A stretch of 64,000 nt of DNA from Oscillospiraceae bacterium (GTDB taxonomy: Bacteria > Bacillota > Clostridia > Oscillospirales > Oscillospiraceae), in assembly GCA_022792945.1 (NCBI GenBank), contig JAAWBZ010000033.1, positions 1-64,000 on the forward strand. Direction: 5' to 3'. Under the pieces are notes generated by a model. That model ran no database searches. It had not been told where the DNA came from and saw only the letters and a list, made by a program, of their open reading frames with translations. The translations under genes were made by a program, and so were the position numbers. Of the stretch, positions 34,635-43,937 are shown one piece after another. How positions within the stretch are numbered: position 1 is the stretch's first letter; every line of letters starts with the position of its first letter.

Positions 34635-36554
34635 CTACCGCTTTCTGCCGGATTTTTTGTGATATCTTCCGTTTTTGTTCCGGCTGGGCCGGTGCGGCTT
34701 GGGCACGCCGGTGCGGCCGTCCCGCTTGGCGCTGGGCGGCGGGGCGGGGCGGCGCTCACCGGGCAGGGGGCGGATGAGGCAGCCCTTCTCATAGCCGATC
34801 AGATCCCGCCGGCCCGCTTTCACCAGCGCCTCATGGACCAGGGCGTAGTTCTTGGGGTTCCGGTACTGGATCAGCGCCCGCTGCATGGCCTTTTCGTGGG
34901 GATCGGTGGGGACATAGACCCGCTCCATGGTCCTGGGGTCCAGGCCGGTATAGTACATGACGGTGGAGAGGGTGGAGGGCGTGGGATAGAAGTCCTGCAC
35001 CTGCTCCGGCGCGTGCCCGGTGTCCCGCAGGTACTCAGCCAGTGCCACGGCCTCCTTCAGGGTCGAGCCGGGGTGGGAGGACATGAGGTAGGGCACTACA
35101 AACTGCTTCAGGCCCAGCTGTCGGTTGAGACGCTCATACTTGGAGAGGAACCGCTCGTAGACCGCCCGCCGGGGCTTGCCCATCTTGTCCAGCACCGGGT
35201 CGGCGATGTGCTCGGGGGCCACCTTCAGCTGTCCGGAGACGTGATAGCGCACCAGCTCGCGGAAAAAGGTGTCGTCGGGGTCGGAGAGCAGGTAGTCAAA
35301 GCGGATGCCGGAGCGGATAAATACCTTTTTCACTCTCGGCAGCGCTCGGAGCTTCCGCAGCAGGGCCAGATAGTCGCCATGGTCCGCCTCCAGGTTTTTG
35401 CACGGCCGCGGATAGAGGCACTGCCGCCCGGGGCAGGCGCCCCGCTGGAGCTGCTTTTGGCAGGCGGGCTGCCGGAAATTGGCGGTGGGGCCGCCAACGT
35501 CATGGATGTAGCCCTTGAAATCCGGCGCTTCGGTCATACGCCGCGCCTCGGAGAGCATGGACTCGTGGCTGCGGGTCTGGATGATCCGCCCCTGGTGGAA
35601 GGTCAGCGCGCAGAAGCTGCACCCGCCAAAGCACCCCCGGCAGGACACCAGGGAGAACCGCACCTCCTCAATAGCCGGCACGCCCCCCGCCGCCTCATAG
35701 GACGGGTGATACGTGCGGACGTAGGGCAAATCGTAGACCTGGTCCATCTCCGCCTGGGTCAGGGGCGGCTGGGGCGGGTTCTGCACGACGAACTCGCCGC
35801 CCTCGTAGGGCTCCACCAGCGTCTTGGCAGAAAAGGGATCGGTGTTGCGGTATTGGATATAAAAGCTCCCGGCATAGGCCCGCCGGTCCCGCGCCAGCGT
35901 CGGATAGTCCGGCAGGACGATGTGAGGCGCCTGAAGGTCCGGCTTCCGCGTCCGGTAGACTGTCCCGCGGATGAAGGTAAGATCGGCGGGAGAAAGGCCG
36001 CTGTCCAAAGCGTCGGCCGCCTCCACCACGGCCTTCTCGCCCATGCCGTAGAGCAGCAGATCCGCCTGGCTGTCCAGCAGCAGCGAGCGCTTGAGCTTGT
36101 CTGACCAGTAGTCGTAGTGGGCCAGCCGCCGGAGGCTGGCCTCGATGCCGCCCACCAGGATGGGCACGGCGCCGTAGACCCGGCGAATCAGGTTGCAGTA
36201 GACCACCGCGGCGTAGTCGGGCCGCTTTCCCATCTGCCCGCCGGGGGTGTAGGCGTCGGTCCTGCGGCGCTTTTTGGAGACGGAATAGTGGTTGACCATG
36301 GAGTCCATATTCCCGCCAGACACCAGAAACCCCAGCCGCGGCCTGCCCAGGACCGTGACAGACTGGGGATTTTTCCAATTGGGCTGAGCGATGACGCCCA
36401 CCTTGTAGCCCGCGCGCTCCAGCACGCGGGTGATGATGGCGTGGCCGAAGGACGGATGGTCCACATAGGCGTCGCCGCTGACGTAGACAAAGTCGCACTG
36501 CGTCCAGCCCCGCGCCCGCATGTCCGCCTTGGAAACGGGCAGAAATTCCGCCAT
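34635..36554 (-). CDS. YgiQ family radical SAM protein
   Basis: A 639-residue enzyme of the YgiQ group. A B12-binding-like N-terminal region (VDHPSFGHAIITRVLERAGYKVGVIAQPNW) is followed by the radical SAM [4Fe-4S] motif in CRGCFGGCSFC and a C-terminal basic tail. The reaction of the family is unknown. GGAGGGG precedes the ATG at 36554; the upstream ORF extension runs over the repeat element and is not coding. It is a single-gene unit with a weak extended -10 (TGG-TATCAT) upstream. Confidence 0.93.
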   Translation of the reverse strand: MAEFLPVSKADMRARGWTQCDFVYVSGDAYVDHPSFGHAIITRVLERAGYKVGVIAQPNWKNPQSVTVLGRPRLGFLVSGGNMDSMVNHYSVSKKRRRTDAYTPGGQMGKRPDYAAVVYCNLIRRVYGAVPILVGGIEASLRRLAHYDYWSDKLKRSLLLDSQADLLLYGMGEKAVVEAADALDSGLSPADLTFIRGTVYRTRKPDLQAPHIVLPDYPTLARDRRAYAGSFYIQYRNTDPFSAKTLVEPYEGGEFVVQNPPQPPLTQAEMDQVYDLPYVRTYHPSYEAAGGVPAIEEVRFSLVSCRGCFGGCSFCALTFHQGRIIQTRSHESMLSEARRMTEAPDFKGYIHDVGGPTANFRQPACQKQLQRGACPGRQCLYPRPCKNLEADHGDYLALLRKLRALPRVKKVFIRSGIRFDYLLSDPDDTFFRELVRYHVSGQLKVAPEHIADPVLDKMGKPRRAVYERFLSKYERLNRQLGLKQFVVPYLMSSHPGSTLKEAVALAEYLRDTGHAPEQVQDFYPTPSTLSTVMYYTGLDPRTMERVYVPTDPHEKAMQRALIQYRNPKNYALVHEALVKAGRRDLIGYEKGCLIRPLPGERRPAPPPSAKRDGRTGVPKPHRPSRNKNGRYHKKSGRKR

Positions 36555-36636
36555 ACATAACCCCTCCTGTTCTGTTTCTATGATACCAGATGGAGCGGCA
36601 AATGGGAAGGGGCAAAACAGCCGCCGCGCGCGCCAT

Positions 36637-36680
36637 AAAAAGTTTCGCCGTCCACAGACGGCGAAACCCCTTAAAGAGGA
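36637..36680 (-). repeat. Modular palindromic repeat, copy D (upstream of ygiQ-like gene)
   Basis: GTTTCGCCGTC-CACA-GACGGCGAAAC, a perfect 11-bp stem followed by CCCCTTAAAGAGG, corresponds to the outer arms of the larger copy at 50972 with the inner hairpins missing. Confidence 0.6.
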
Positions 36681-36689
36681 TGCTGGCGC

Positions 36690-37227
36690 TGAACGTGGAC
36701 CCGCAGGGGGATTTGACCAATCCAGGCGGACTACCTGGCAGCGGGGGATATAACCTAGCTGGCAGGGACTGTTCAGCGCATCCAGAGGCAAATCCATCTG
36801 TGTTTGCGAATCAGCGGGGTGTTTCTGACCATGGCTAACGAAACGAACTTCCGGAAGGCTATTGCGGCCTCAGTTAGGCCTTGTTTGAAAAATGGCAACA
36901 TGCCCAGACGACGGTTCTTTTTCCGCCTGGGCGGCACAATATTCCCTTGAAATCCGTCAGGATTCCTGCGGAAAAATTGTTTGCCAGACGAGAAAATCCC
37001 TCTCCGCCGGGCACATTGCCATTTGTCTGCTTTGGCGTCTCATCATTCTTCATCCCTCCCATCTTATTTTACCATAGGAAGGCTTTATTCGTTACTTTGT
37101 CAACAGCTCCAGACTATGCCGGCGCCAACGGCGCCCGCATAATCTCCTGCATTCTCGACAGGAACTGTGTACGGTACATGGTCCCTGCCCCCGGCAAATC
37201 GGGATGGGATGGCAGATATGCGGGAAT
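36690..37227. other. Gene-poor scar with possible ParA-like remnants
   Basis: A frame at about 36680-36720 reads LALNVDPQGDLT, close to the ParA ATPase motif VLLVDxDPQGxLT, and a later stretch reads VFANQRGVSD, close to the ParA P-loop region (ANQKGGVxKT). The order is inverted relative to an intact gene and no complete frame exists, so these would be decayed fragments of a plasmid or conjugative element. The following 36840-37140 is AT-rich. A leftward 58-residue ORF (about 37050-36874) has a GGGAGGG before it but resembles nothing. Confidence 0.3.
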
Positions 37228-37911
37228 TCAGCATGCACTGGAGAGGCGCTGCAGATGATCCAGCCGTACCTCGCCGGCGAAGGCCGGGACCGGCAGCTGT
37301 GCTGCCAGCACCCCGGCCTGTGCGCGCCGCGCCGCGTTGGAGACCTGGTTGACAATCAGCGTGTCGAAGCCGCCCTCCTGCCGCAGCACCGCGGCGATGT
37401 GCGCCGGCGTTGCCAGGGCCTCCGGAGACGTACCGGCCAGGGCGGCAAAGCGGTCGGAGCGGTGGGCCGCCGATTGGATCGGTACGCCGAAGCCCGACGC
37501 GCCCACCACTGCCAGGACGCGGTCCGAGCCGGCGGGGATCACCGGCTCATGGGCGAGGTGCGCCTTGAGGGGCAGGCCGGCAGAGCCGTCAGCCTCCACG
37601 AGAATATAGTCCGCCAGCCGCCGCAGGGCCTCCGGCGGCAGAGGCGGCGCGGACAGCTTGCCGTGTTCCGCCGGCGTCCCGAAGCAGACGGCCCGGCGCT
37701 CGTCCAGCAGCCGGCGCAGCTGCGCCGCATCGGCGGCGTTTGGCAACGTGTCCGAGGGGAAAATCCGCGTGGTGGTACAGAAGATCACCCGCCCCGGCAG
37801 CGCCGCCGCCAGGCGGTGGGCCAAAGTGGTTTTGCCGCCGCTGCCGATCATGGCAATCACGCCGGGGCGGATTTTCAGCAGCCGGTCCAGCGGCGTCCCG
37901 GCTGTCCTCAT
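37228..37911 (-). CDS. yqeC: YqeC family putative selenium-dependent hydroxylase accessory protein
   Basis: A 227-residue P-loop protein: VIAMIGSGGKTTLAHRLAAAL is the Walker A, followed by CTTTRIFPSD, the VEADGSAGLPLKAH block and VVGASGFGVPI, diagnostic for YqeC. The family is tied to selenium-dependent molybdenum hydroxylases. None of those genes is present here; instead its start overlaps an acyltransferase gene by 4 bp (ATGA). The ORF extension upstream belongs to another frame. Confidence 0.85.
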   Translation of the reverse strand: MRTAGTPLDRLLKIRPGVIAMIGSGGKTTLAHRLAAALPGRVIFCTTTRIFPSDTLPNAADAAQLRRLLDERRAVCFGTPAEHGKLSAPPLPPEALRRLADYILVEADGSAGLPLKAHLAHEPVIPAGSDRVLAVVGASGFGVPIQSAAHRSDRFAALAGTSPEALATPAHIAAVLRQEGGFDTLIVNQVSNAARRAQAGVLAAQLPVPAFAGEVRLDHLQRLSSAC

Positions 37912-38618
37912 GCGATCAGAGCCTTCACAGCCATCAGGATGCCGTAGACCACCGGCTGATGCGCCAGGTAGATCCACAGCGAGTGCCGCCCGCAGGCACT
38001 GAGAAACCGGATGGGCTGCCGGTCCGCCGGGACCCGGGGCAGCAGCGTCCGCCGGTTCCTGTAGGCGGTCCGGCCCAGCACCGTCCCCAGCATGAACCAG
38101 CCCAGCTGCGGACACAGCGGAAAATAGTCCCCCGCCGCGAACCCCGGCGCCCGCAGGCCCAGGACGAAGAGGTACGGGCACTCCACCAGGAACGTCGTGA
38201 ACCAATACCCCAGCGCCACCAGCGCCGCCCCCATGGCCGCGATGGCCCAGGTGGGCAGGCGGCGGTAGAGGGGATACACGATCATGCCCACGCCCAGCAG
38301 GTGCAGCACGCCGAACTGGATGCGGACCGTCCGGTCGGCCATACCCAGGGCGATCATGGCCTCGGTGACGCCGGTGACGGCCATGCCGCAGGCCAATACG
38401 ATCAGCCCCCGCCGGACGCTGCGGGACCCCAGTGTCACGCAGACGCCGCTGAGGATCACAAAGAGGACCCCGCCGTAGTCCATAATGAATTGGAACACCG
38501 GGTGCAGGGAGAATTGCAGCCCCACGAAGTAACGCAGGTCGAACACCGTGTGGACGATCACCACACAGAGGATGCAGAGCCCCCGGAAGGCGTCCAGCTC
38601 CCAGATGCGCTCCCTCAT
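37908..38618 (-). CDS. DUF1624 membrane acyltransferase (HGSNAT-like)
   Basis: A 236-residue membrane protein with about seven helices. The start RIWELDAFRGLCILCVVIVH and FIMDYGGVLFVILSGVCVTLGSRS match the heparan-alpha-glucosaminide N-acetyltransferase catalytic-like family. These move acyl groups across the membrane to sugars; the substrate here is unknown. The start at 38618 overlaps the acyl-CoA ligase stop (ATGA) and its own end overlaps yqeC, giving a tight three-gene operon. Confidence 0.85.
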   Translation of the reverse strand: MRERIWELDAFRGLCILCVVIVHTVFDLRYFVGLQFSLHPVFQFIMDYGGVLFVILSGVCVTLGSRSVRRGLIVLACGMAVTGVTEAMIALGMADRTVRIQFGVLHLLGVGMIVYPLYRRLPTWAIAAMGAALVALGYWFTTFLVECPYLFVLGLRAPGFAAGDYFPLCPQLGWFMLGTVLGRTAYRNRRTLLPRVPADRQPIRFLSACGRHSLWIYLAHQPVVYGILMAVKALIA

Positions 38619-40327
38619 CCCTTGGCCTGCTCCTCTTCCTCCAGGACGCGGTAGGCCACCTTGCCCACTAACGTCTTTGGCAGCTCGGCGCGGAACTCGA
38701 TGTCGCAGGGCATGGCGTACTTGGCGATGTGATCGCGGCAATAGGCCATCAGCTCCTCCTTCACCGCCTCCGTCGGCTCGATCCCCGGCTGGAGGACCAC
38801 GAAAGCCTTGACCTTCTGCATCCTGTAGCTGTCCTTGACGCCGATGCAGCAGCTGAGGAGCACCTTGGGATGCCCGTCTATGATATTCTCCAGCTGACCG
38901 GGGTAGATGTTGTAGCCGGAGGAAATGATCATCCGCTTGATCCGCTGGCGGAAGTAGACGAAGCCGTCGGCGTCCATGTAGCCCAGGTCGCCGGTGTGCA
39001 GCCAGACCCGGCCCTCGTCATGGCGGCGGAGGGTGCTGGCGGTCTCCTCGGGGTTGTCTACGTAGCCCAGCATGACCGTGGGGCCAGAGAGGCAGATCTC
39101 GCCGTCGGTGTTGGGTGGCAGCTCCTCGGTGGTGCCGGGCTTGACGATCTTGTAGTAGGTATCCGGGAACGGCACGCCGATGGAGCCGGAGCGGTAGTAG
39201 TCCACCGGCGTGAGGCACGAGGCGGTGACGCACTCGGTGGTGCCGTAGCCCTCCCGGACCTGGATGGTGGCATGATGCTCATGGAGGAAGGCGTCCACCT
39301 TCTTTTTCAGCTCGATGGACAGTGAGTCACCGCCGCAGAACATCCCCTTGAGGAAGCTGAGGTCCGCCCCCTCCAGGTTGTCGGCCCGCAGCAGGGCCTC
39401 GAAGAGGGTGGGTACGCCGGGAATGATATTGGGCTTTTTCTTCACCAGGAGTTTGGCGTAGGACTTGACCGTGAACTGGGGCACCAGGATGCAGGTGGCG
39501 CCGGCGATGAGCGGCGTGTGGATGCCGATGCCCAGGCCGAAGCCATGGAACAGGGGCATCACCGAGAGCATTTTCAGCCCGTCGATGGGCGAAAAGCCGC
39601 TGGCGCCGATGGTCTGAAGGGCCAGGGCGTTGAAGTTCAGATTGGAGAGAAGGATGCCCTTGGTGGTGCCGGTGGTGCCGCCGGAGTAAAGGATGGCCGC
39701 GCCATCGGCAGCCTGTCCGTCATCGGGGGGCAGCTGGCCCTTCCAGCGCCGGCCCATGGCCAAGGCGTCGGACCAGAGGGTATACCCCTTTGGGGGCAGC
39801 CTGGGGATTTTCCGCCCGGCGGTCAGGGCGTAGCCCACAGCCAGGGCGGGGGGCAGCTCGTCGCGGATTCTGGCGATGAGGATGGTCACCGGCTGGTCCA
39901 GCTGCGGCGTGATGGCGGCGAGCTTGGGATAGAACTGGTCCAGGGTGAGCACGGCCTTGCTGCGGGAGAAATTGAGGTAGAACTTGATTTCATTGGGGGC
40001 CGAGAGCGGGTGGATCATGTTGGAGACGGCCCCGATGCGGTTGCAGGCATAGAAGCAGTCCACGCCCTGGGGGGAGTTTGGCATGCAGATGGTGACGCGG
40101 TCGCCCTTGCCGATGCCCAGGGCCAGGAGGGCCTTGGCTGTGAGGTCAACGCGGCGCAGGAACTCGGCGTAGGAGGTCCTTTTCCCCATGAACTCATAGG
40201 CGGTGTTGCCGGGATAGCGCCGCGCGGCATCGCGGACCATCTGATAGATGGTTTTCTGGGGGTAGTCGATGGTCCGGGGCGTCTCGCCGTAGAAATTCAG
40301 CCACGGTGCGGTCGCGGAAATGCTCAT
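38615..40327 (-). CDS. Long-chain acyl-CoA synthetase/ AMP-dependent ligase
   Basis: A 570-residue ANL-superfamily enzyme activating a carboxylic acid through an acyl-AMP. The P-loop is ILYSGGTTGTTKGILLSN, with REGYGTTECV (A5), WLHTGDLGYMD and the C-terminal PKTLVGKVAYR lysine. No signal peptide. In this operon it may supply acyl groups to the DUF1624 acyltransferase, an inference from gene overlap. A gap of 66 bp separates it from the DUF362 gene. Confidence 0.92.
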   Translation of the reverse strand: MSISATAPWLNFYGETPRTIDYPQKTIYQMVRDAARRYPGNTAYEFMGKRTSYAEFLRRVDLTAKALLALGIGKGDRVTICMPNSPQGVDCFYACNRIGAVSNMIHPLSAPNEIKFYLNFSRSKAVLTLDQFYPKLAAITPQLDQPVTILIARIRDELPPALAVGYALTAGRKIPRLPPKGYTLWSDALAMGRRWKGQLPPDDGQAADGAAILYSGGTTGTTKGILLSNLNFNALALQTIGASGFSPIDGLKMLSVMPLFHGFGLGIGIHTPLIAGATCILVPQFTVKSYAKLLVKKKPNIIPGVPTLFEALLRADNLEGADLSFLKGMFCGGDSLSIELKKKVDAFLHEHHATIQVREGYGTTECVTASCLTPVDYYRSGSIGVPFPDTYYKIVKPGTTEELPPNTDGEICLSGPTVMLGYVDNPEETASTLRRHDEGRVWLHTGDLGYMDADGFVYFRQRIKRMIISSGYNIYPGQLENIIDGHPKVLLSCCIGVKDSYRMQKVKAFVVLQPGIEPTEAVKEELMAYCRDHIAKYAMPCDIEFRAELPKTLVGKVAYRVLEEEEQAKG

Positions 40328-40393
40328 GACTTGGTCAGTCCTTTCGTGTGATGGTTGTGGATTCAGAGATACAGCGCGCGGCAGGGGCGGCGC

Positions 40394-41542
40394 TCACCGT
40401 CCCAGCGCCCTGGCCGCCCAGGTGCGGTGCTGGAGCATGGCGCCATGGGGGCAGAACTCCTGGCAGCAGAAGCAGTGAATGCACCTGCCCTTATCGATCT
40501 TGGGCAGGCCCTTTTCCATGGCAATGGCCTTTGCCGGACAGATCTCCCGGCATTTGCCGCAGCCGACGCATACCGTCCGCCGCACCTGCGGCCGCGGACA
40601 CAGCGCCCGCTGGATCACCGCGCCGCGGAGCTTCCCCAGCGCGCCGCCCTGCCCGCGGAACAGCAGGCTGCTCTGGGCCTCAATGCGCCGGTAGTCCGGC
40701 ACCATGAAGCGCTGCCAGTCGCCGTCCACCGTCAGCTCTCCCGCACGCTGCGGGATGAGGCCCCGCTCGAAGGCCGCCTCCAGTGTGGGCACGTCCCGGC
40801 GCTCCAGGCCGATCAGCGCCGCGCACAGCAGATCCAGCCGGTGGGCGCTTTCAGACGCCGCCAGGCACCCGATCTCCCGGGGCGTCCCCGCGGTGGGGCC
40901 ATTGCCCTCCATGCCCACCACAGCGTCGCAGAGGGAGAGCCGCGGCTGCACATATTCATTCAAATCCACGAGCATTCTGGCAAAATCCGCGGGGTTGGCG
41001 AACTGAAAGTGGAATTCCGGCTTCTTGGTCCCCGGGATCACGCCGAAGAGGTTCTTGGCCGCGCAGGAGAGGGCCATCATGCCGTGGGTCTTGAGCTTGC
41101 AGAAGTCGATCACCGCGTCCGCCTGGTCCAGCCAGGCGGTGTAGGGGAACCGGCGGCAGACCTTCCCCGCGGGGAACTCGACCTCCCGCTGGGAGAAGTC
41201 CTGGTTGAGCCGCGCGCCGTGGTCCTCCAGGGCACGGTAGCCCGCGGCGGCGTAGAGGCGGTTCACATAGGCGGCGGTGTACAGCCCGCCGGGGCTGTCG
41301 CCCACCGTGACCTGCGCGCCGCGCTCCGTCAGCAGGTCGCTCAGGGCCGCCAGCAGCGCCGGATGGGTGGTGACGGCGGCCTCGGGCCTGGCGAAGGAGA
41401 CCAGGTTGGCCTTGACGGCCACGCGCATCCCCGGCCGCACCCAGTCCAGCCCGCCCAGCGGCGCCAGGACGGCCTCCAGCGCCTCGCGGCAGGCTGCCGG
41501 CGCGTAGTCCCGGCAGGGGACGATGGACACATCGCAGGACAT
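40394..41542 (-). CDS. DUF362 domain protein with ferredoxin-type [4Fe-4S] clusters
   Basis: A 382-residue protein. The DUF362 domain (about 1-290) shows VRPGMRVAVKANLVSF, FCKLKTHGMMALSCAAKNLFG and DAVVGMEGNGPTAGTPR. The C-terminus carries two cluster motifs, VGCGKCREICPAKAI and IHCFCCQEFCP. Such proteins are probable cytoplasmic electron carriers of unknown partner. AAAGGAGG precedes the ATG at 41542. Probably first gene of the leftward operon. Confidence 0.88.
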   Translation of the reverse strand: MSCDVSIVPCRDYAPAACREALEAVLAPLGGLDWVRPGMRVAVKANLVSFARPEAAVTTHPALLAALSDLLTERGAQVTVGDSPGGLYTAAYVNRLYAAAGYRALEDHGARLNQDFSQREVEFPAGKVCRRFPYTAWLDQADAVIDFCKLKTHGMMALSCAAKNLFGVIPGTKKPEFHFQFANPADFARMLVDLNEYVQPRLSLCDAVVGMEGNGPTAGTPREIGCLAASESAHRLDLLCAALIGLERRDVPTLEAAFERGLIPQRAGELTVDGDWQRFMVPDYRRIEAQSSLLFRGQGGALGKLRGAVIQRALCPRPQVRRTVCVGCGKCREICPAKAIAMEKGLPKIDKGRCIHCFCCQEFCPHGAMLQHRTWAARALGR

Positions 41543-41678
41543 GAAACGCGCCTCCTTTTTTTGCAAATTACTATTATTATATCACAGATTGCCGCCCGCC
41601 GCAATGGCGAACCGCCGGCTTTTCTCCGGCGCTGCCTGGTCGGGCGCGCAATTTTTTGCGCGAATTCCCGAAAATAGG

Positions 41679-41707
41679 TTTACATATTCCCGGTTTCGCG
41701 GTAGAAT
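41679..41707 (+). promoter_or_regulatory. Promoter of the LCP gene
   Basis: TTTACA (41679-41684), 17 bp, TAGAAT (41702-41707). Confidence 0.6.
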
Positions 41708-41783
41708 AGCTGCAGAGTGTTCCGCGCCGTGCCGGCGGCGGAGCCCTGTGAGCCCTTTTTTGCAACCAAGGAGGACGACGATT

Positions 41784-43169
41784 TTGGACCTTTACGATTC
41801 CAGCGAGCTGGATCTGATCCTCAGCGATATCAAGCAGCTGCTCTCCGAGGACGAGCCGGAGCCGCCCGCCGCGCCGACGGCCAGTCCGGCCCCCACGGTT
41901 CAGGAGACCCGGAAATTCACCCCGGTGCATCCCCCCGTCCAGCCCCCGCAGGCGGCCCCGGAGCCTTCCGCCCCTGCTGTCCGCCCGCCCTGGGAGGACC
42001 CGGACTTCGCCGGGACCTACTATGACGGCGGCGCGGCCCAGGTGGTCCGCAGCGCCAGCGTCCACGACGCCCCCGCGCCCCGCCGCGCCCCGCAGTATCA
42101 GCCGCCGCAGCCGGAGGCCCGCCCCGCCCCGCCCGCCCAGGCCCGCCGGACCGAGCGCCCCGCCCCCACCCGGGCGCAGAAGATCGCGCGGCAGTCCCTG
42201 GCCTACGACAACGAGGATGACGAGGACGATCCCGAGGAGTACGCCGCGCCCAAGCGCCGCCGCCCCCTCCGCTGGCTGGGCCGGCTGCTGGTCATTCTGC
42301 TGGTGCTGGGGCTTCTGGCAGCCGGCGGGCTGTATCTGCTGGCCGCCCAGCCCACCGCCAGCGCCGCCCTGGGCGTTCGTCGCTCGGGGGTGTCCACGAT
42401 TCTGCTCATCGGCACCGACGCCGGAGACCTGCGCACCGACACGCTGATGCTCCTCTCCGTGGACGACGCCAACCACACCGCCGCCCTGGTGAGCATCCCC
42501 CGGGACACCCTGGTCAACGGCCCCTATACGGTGCCCAAGATCAACAGCGTCTACGCCGTCAACAACGGCGGCGAGGCGGGCATGGAGATGCTGCTCCAGC
42601 GGGTGACGGAGTCCATCGGCTTCCCGCCGGACGGCTATGTGCTGGTGAACCTGAGCGCTTTTGTGGAGCTGGTGGACATCATGGGCGGCGTCCGGTTTGA
42701 CGTGCCGGTGAGCATGCAGTACAGCGACCCGTCGCAGGACCTCTATATCGACCTGGCCGCGGGCGAGCAGGAGCTGGACGGCGTGCAGGCCATGGGCCTG
42801 GTGCGCTTCCGCTCGGGGTACGCCGAGGCGGATCTGAAGCGGGTGGAGGTCCAGCGGGCCTTCGTCTCGGCGGCGGCGGAGCAGTGGATCGGGCCGGGGG
42901 TGGTGTTCAAGGCTCCGCGGCTCATCGGCTGGCTCCAGGACCATGTGGAAACCGACATGAGCCTGCGCAACCTGACGTGGCTGGCCAAGGCTCTGATGCG
43001 CGCCGACCGCGCGTCCATCACCACCGAGACGCTCCCGGGCCATGCGGCCACTATCCAGGGCGGCTCCTACTATATTCTCGACCCCTACGCCGTGGCCGAC
43101 GTGGTCAACCGCTGCCTCAACCCCTATGTACAGGAGATCACTGTGAACGACCTCCTGATCCGGAACTGA
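41784..43169 (+). CDS. LytR-CpsA-Psr (LCP) family cell-wall ligase
   Basis: A 461-residue membrane protein. A cytoplasmic Pro/Ala/Glu-rich region of about 165 residues is followed by one helix (LGRLLVILLVLGLLAAGGLYLL) and an extracellular LCP domain (ILLIGTDAGDLRTDTLMLLSVDD; ALVSIPRDTLV; NLSAFVELVDIMGGV; GLVRFRSGYAEADLKRVEVQRAF). LCP enzymes attach polymers such as teichoic acids or capsule to peptidoglycan. The best start is TTG at 41784, 8 bp after AAGGAGG; the ORF start upstream precedes the promoter and is wrong. Confidence 0.9.
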   Translation: MDLYDSSELDLILSDIKQLLSEDEPEPPAAPTASPAPTVQETRKFTPVHPPVQPPQAAPEPSAPAVRPPWEDPDFAGTYYDGGAAQVVRSASVHDAPAPRRAPQYQPPQPEARPAPPAQARRTERPAPTRAQKIARQSLAYDNEDDEDDPEEYAAPKRRRPLRWLGRLLVILLVLGLLAAGGLYLLAAQPTASAALGVRRSGVSTILLIGTDAGDLRTDTLMLLSVDDANHTAALVSIPRDTLVNGPYTVPKINSVYAVNNGGEAGMEMLLQRVTESIGFPPDGYVLVNLSAFVELVDIMGGVRFDVPVSMQYSDPSQDLYIDLAAGEQELDGVQAMGLVRFRSGYAEADLKRVEVQRAFVSAAAEQWIGPGVVFKAPRLIGWLQDHVETDMSLRNLTWLAKALMRADRASITTETLPGHAATIQGGSYYILDPYAVADVVNRCLNPYVQEITVNDLLIRN

Positions 43170-43184
43170 GAAGGTGCCTTTGAT

Positions 43185-43751
43185 ATGGAAGAATTTTACA
43201 TGGACCCCACCCGTTACCACGGCCGTCCGGCCTCCGCGGCGAACCGTACCGAGCAGGAGCTGGCCTGCTACGACCTCCTGGACCGTCTGGCAGTGGTCTT
43301 TGCCCGGGCCGACCACGGCCACGCGGATACCATCGAGCAGTGCAAGCGGGTGGAGGGTGTGCTGGGCGCGCCCATCTGCAAGAATTTGTTTTTGTGCAAC
43401 CGGCAGAAGACGCAGTTTTACCTGCTGATGCTGGCGGGGGACAAGGTGTTCAAGACCAAGGATCTCTCCAAGCAGCTGGGTGTGGCGCGCCTGAGCTTCG
43501 CCGGGCCGGAGGAGATGCGGGAATATTTGGACGTGACGCCCGGCTCGGTGACGGTGCTGGCGCTGAAAAACGACCGGGACCACCGTGTGCAGCTGGTCAT
43601 CGACCAGTCGGTGGCCGCCGGTGCGCAGGTCAGCTGTCACCCCTGCATCAACACCTCCACCATTCTCCTCTCCACCCGGGACCTGATGGACAAGGTGCTC
43701 CCCGCTTTGGAGCACGAGCCGGTCCTGGTGGACCTGCCGTGGAATGCGTAA
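43185..43751 (+). CDS. Prolyl-tRNA deacylase-like protein (PrdX/YbaK type)
   Basis: A 188-residue protein of the YbaK/ProRS-editing fold: QCKRVEGVLGAPICKNLFLCNRQKTQFYLLMLAGDKVFKTKDLSKQLG, with the catalytic-type lysine and the later VTVLALKNDRDHRVQLVIDQ. Free-standing members (PrdX) hydrolyse mischarged Ala-tRNAPro. It starts 16 bp after the LCP gene and ends before the strong terminator at 43836. Confidence 0.88.
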   Translation: MEEFYMDPTRYHGRPASAANRTEQELACYDLLDRLAVVFARADHGHADTIEQCKRVEGVLGAPICKNLFLCNRQKTQFYLLMLAGDKVFKTKDLSKQLGVARLSFAGPEEMREYLDVTPGSVTVLALKNDRDHRVQLVIDQSVAAGAQVSCHPCINTSTILLSTRDLMDKVLPALEHEPVLVDLPWNA

Positions 43752-43835
43752 CAGTGGATGAGAGCATGATCTCCATCTCAGAATGGCGTGTCGCAGCCTC
43801 ATCGTTTTGTGGATGTTTCCTTGCCATATAATTTC

Positions 43836-43880
43836 ACCCCCCTGATGTAATTCCGCGTTCCTACATCAGGGGGGTTCTTT
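43836..43880 (+). terminator. Strong intrinsic terminator
   Basis: CCCCCCTGATGTA (43837-43849) pairs exactly with TACATCAGGGGGG (43862-43874), then TTCTTT. It ends the LCP/PrdX unit. Confidence 0.85.
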
Positions 43881-43937
43881 ATTGTCCGTTTTGACTGGCT
43901 CCGCGCAAAAGGGCCGGCGGCGCTTTTGTGGGAAGGG

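Noticed and set aside
36831-36950. A 39-residue rightward frame starting MANETNFRKAIA
   Set aside because: Too short, no ribosome binding site and no recognisable family.
36874-37050. A 58-residue leftward ORF with a GGGAGGG before it
   Set aside because: No family resemblance and located in a scar; support is too weak to call a gene.
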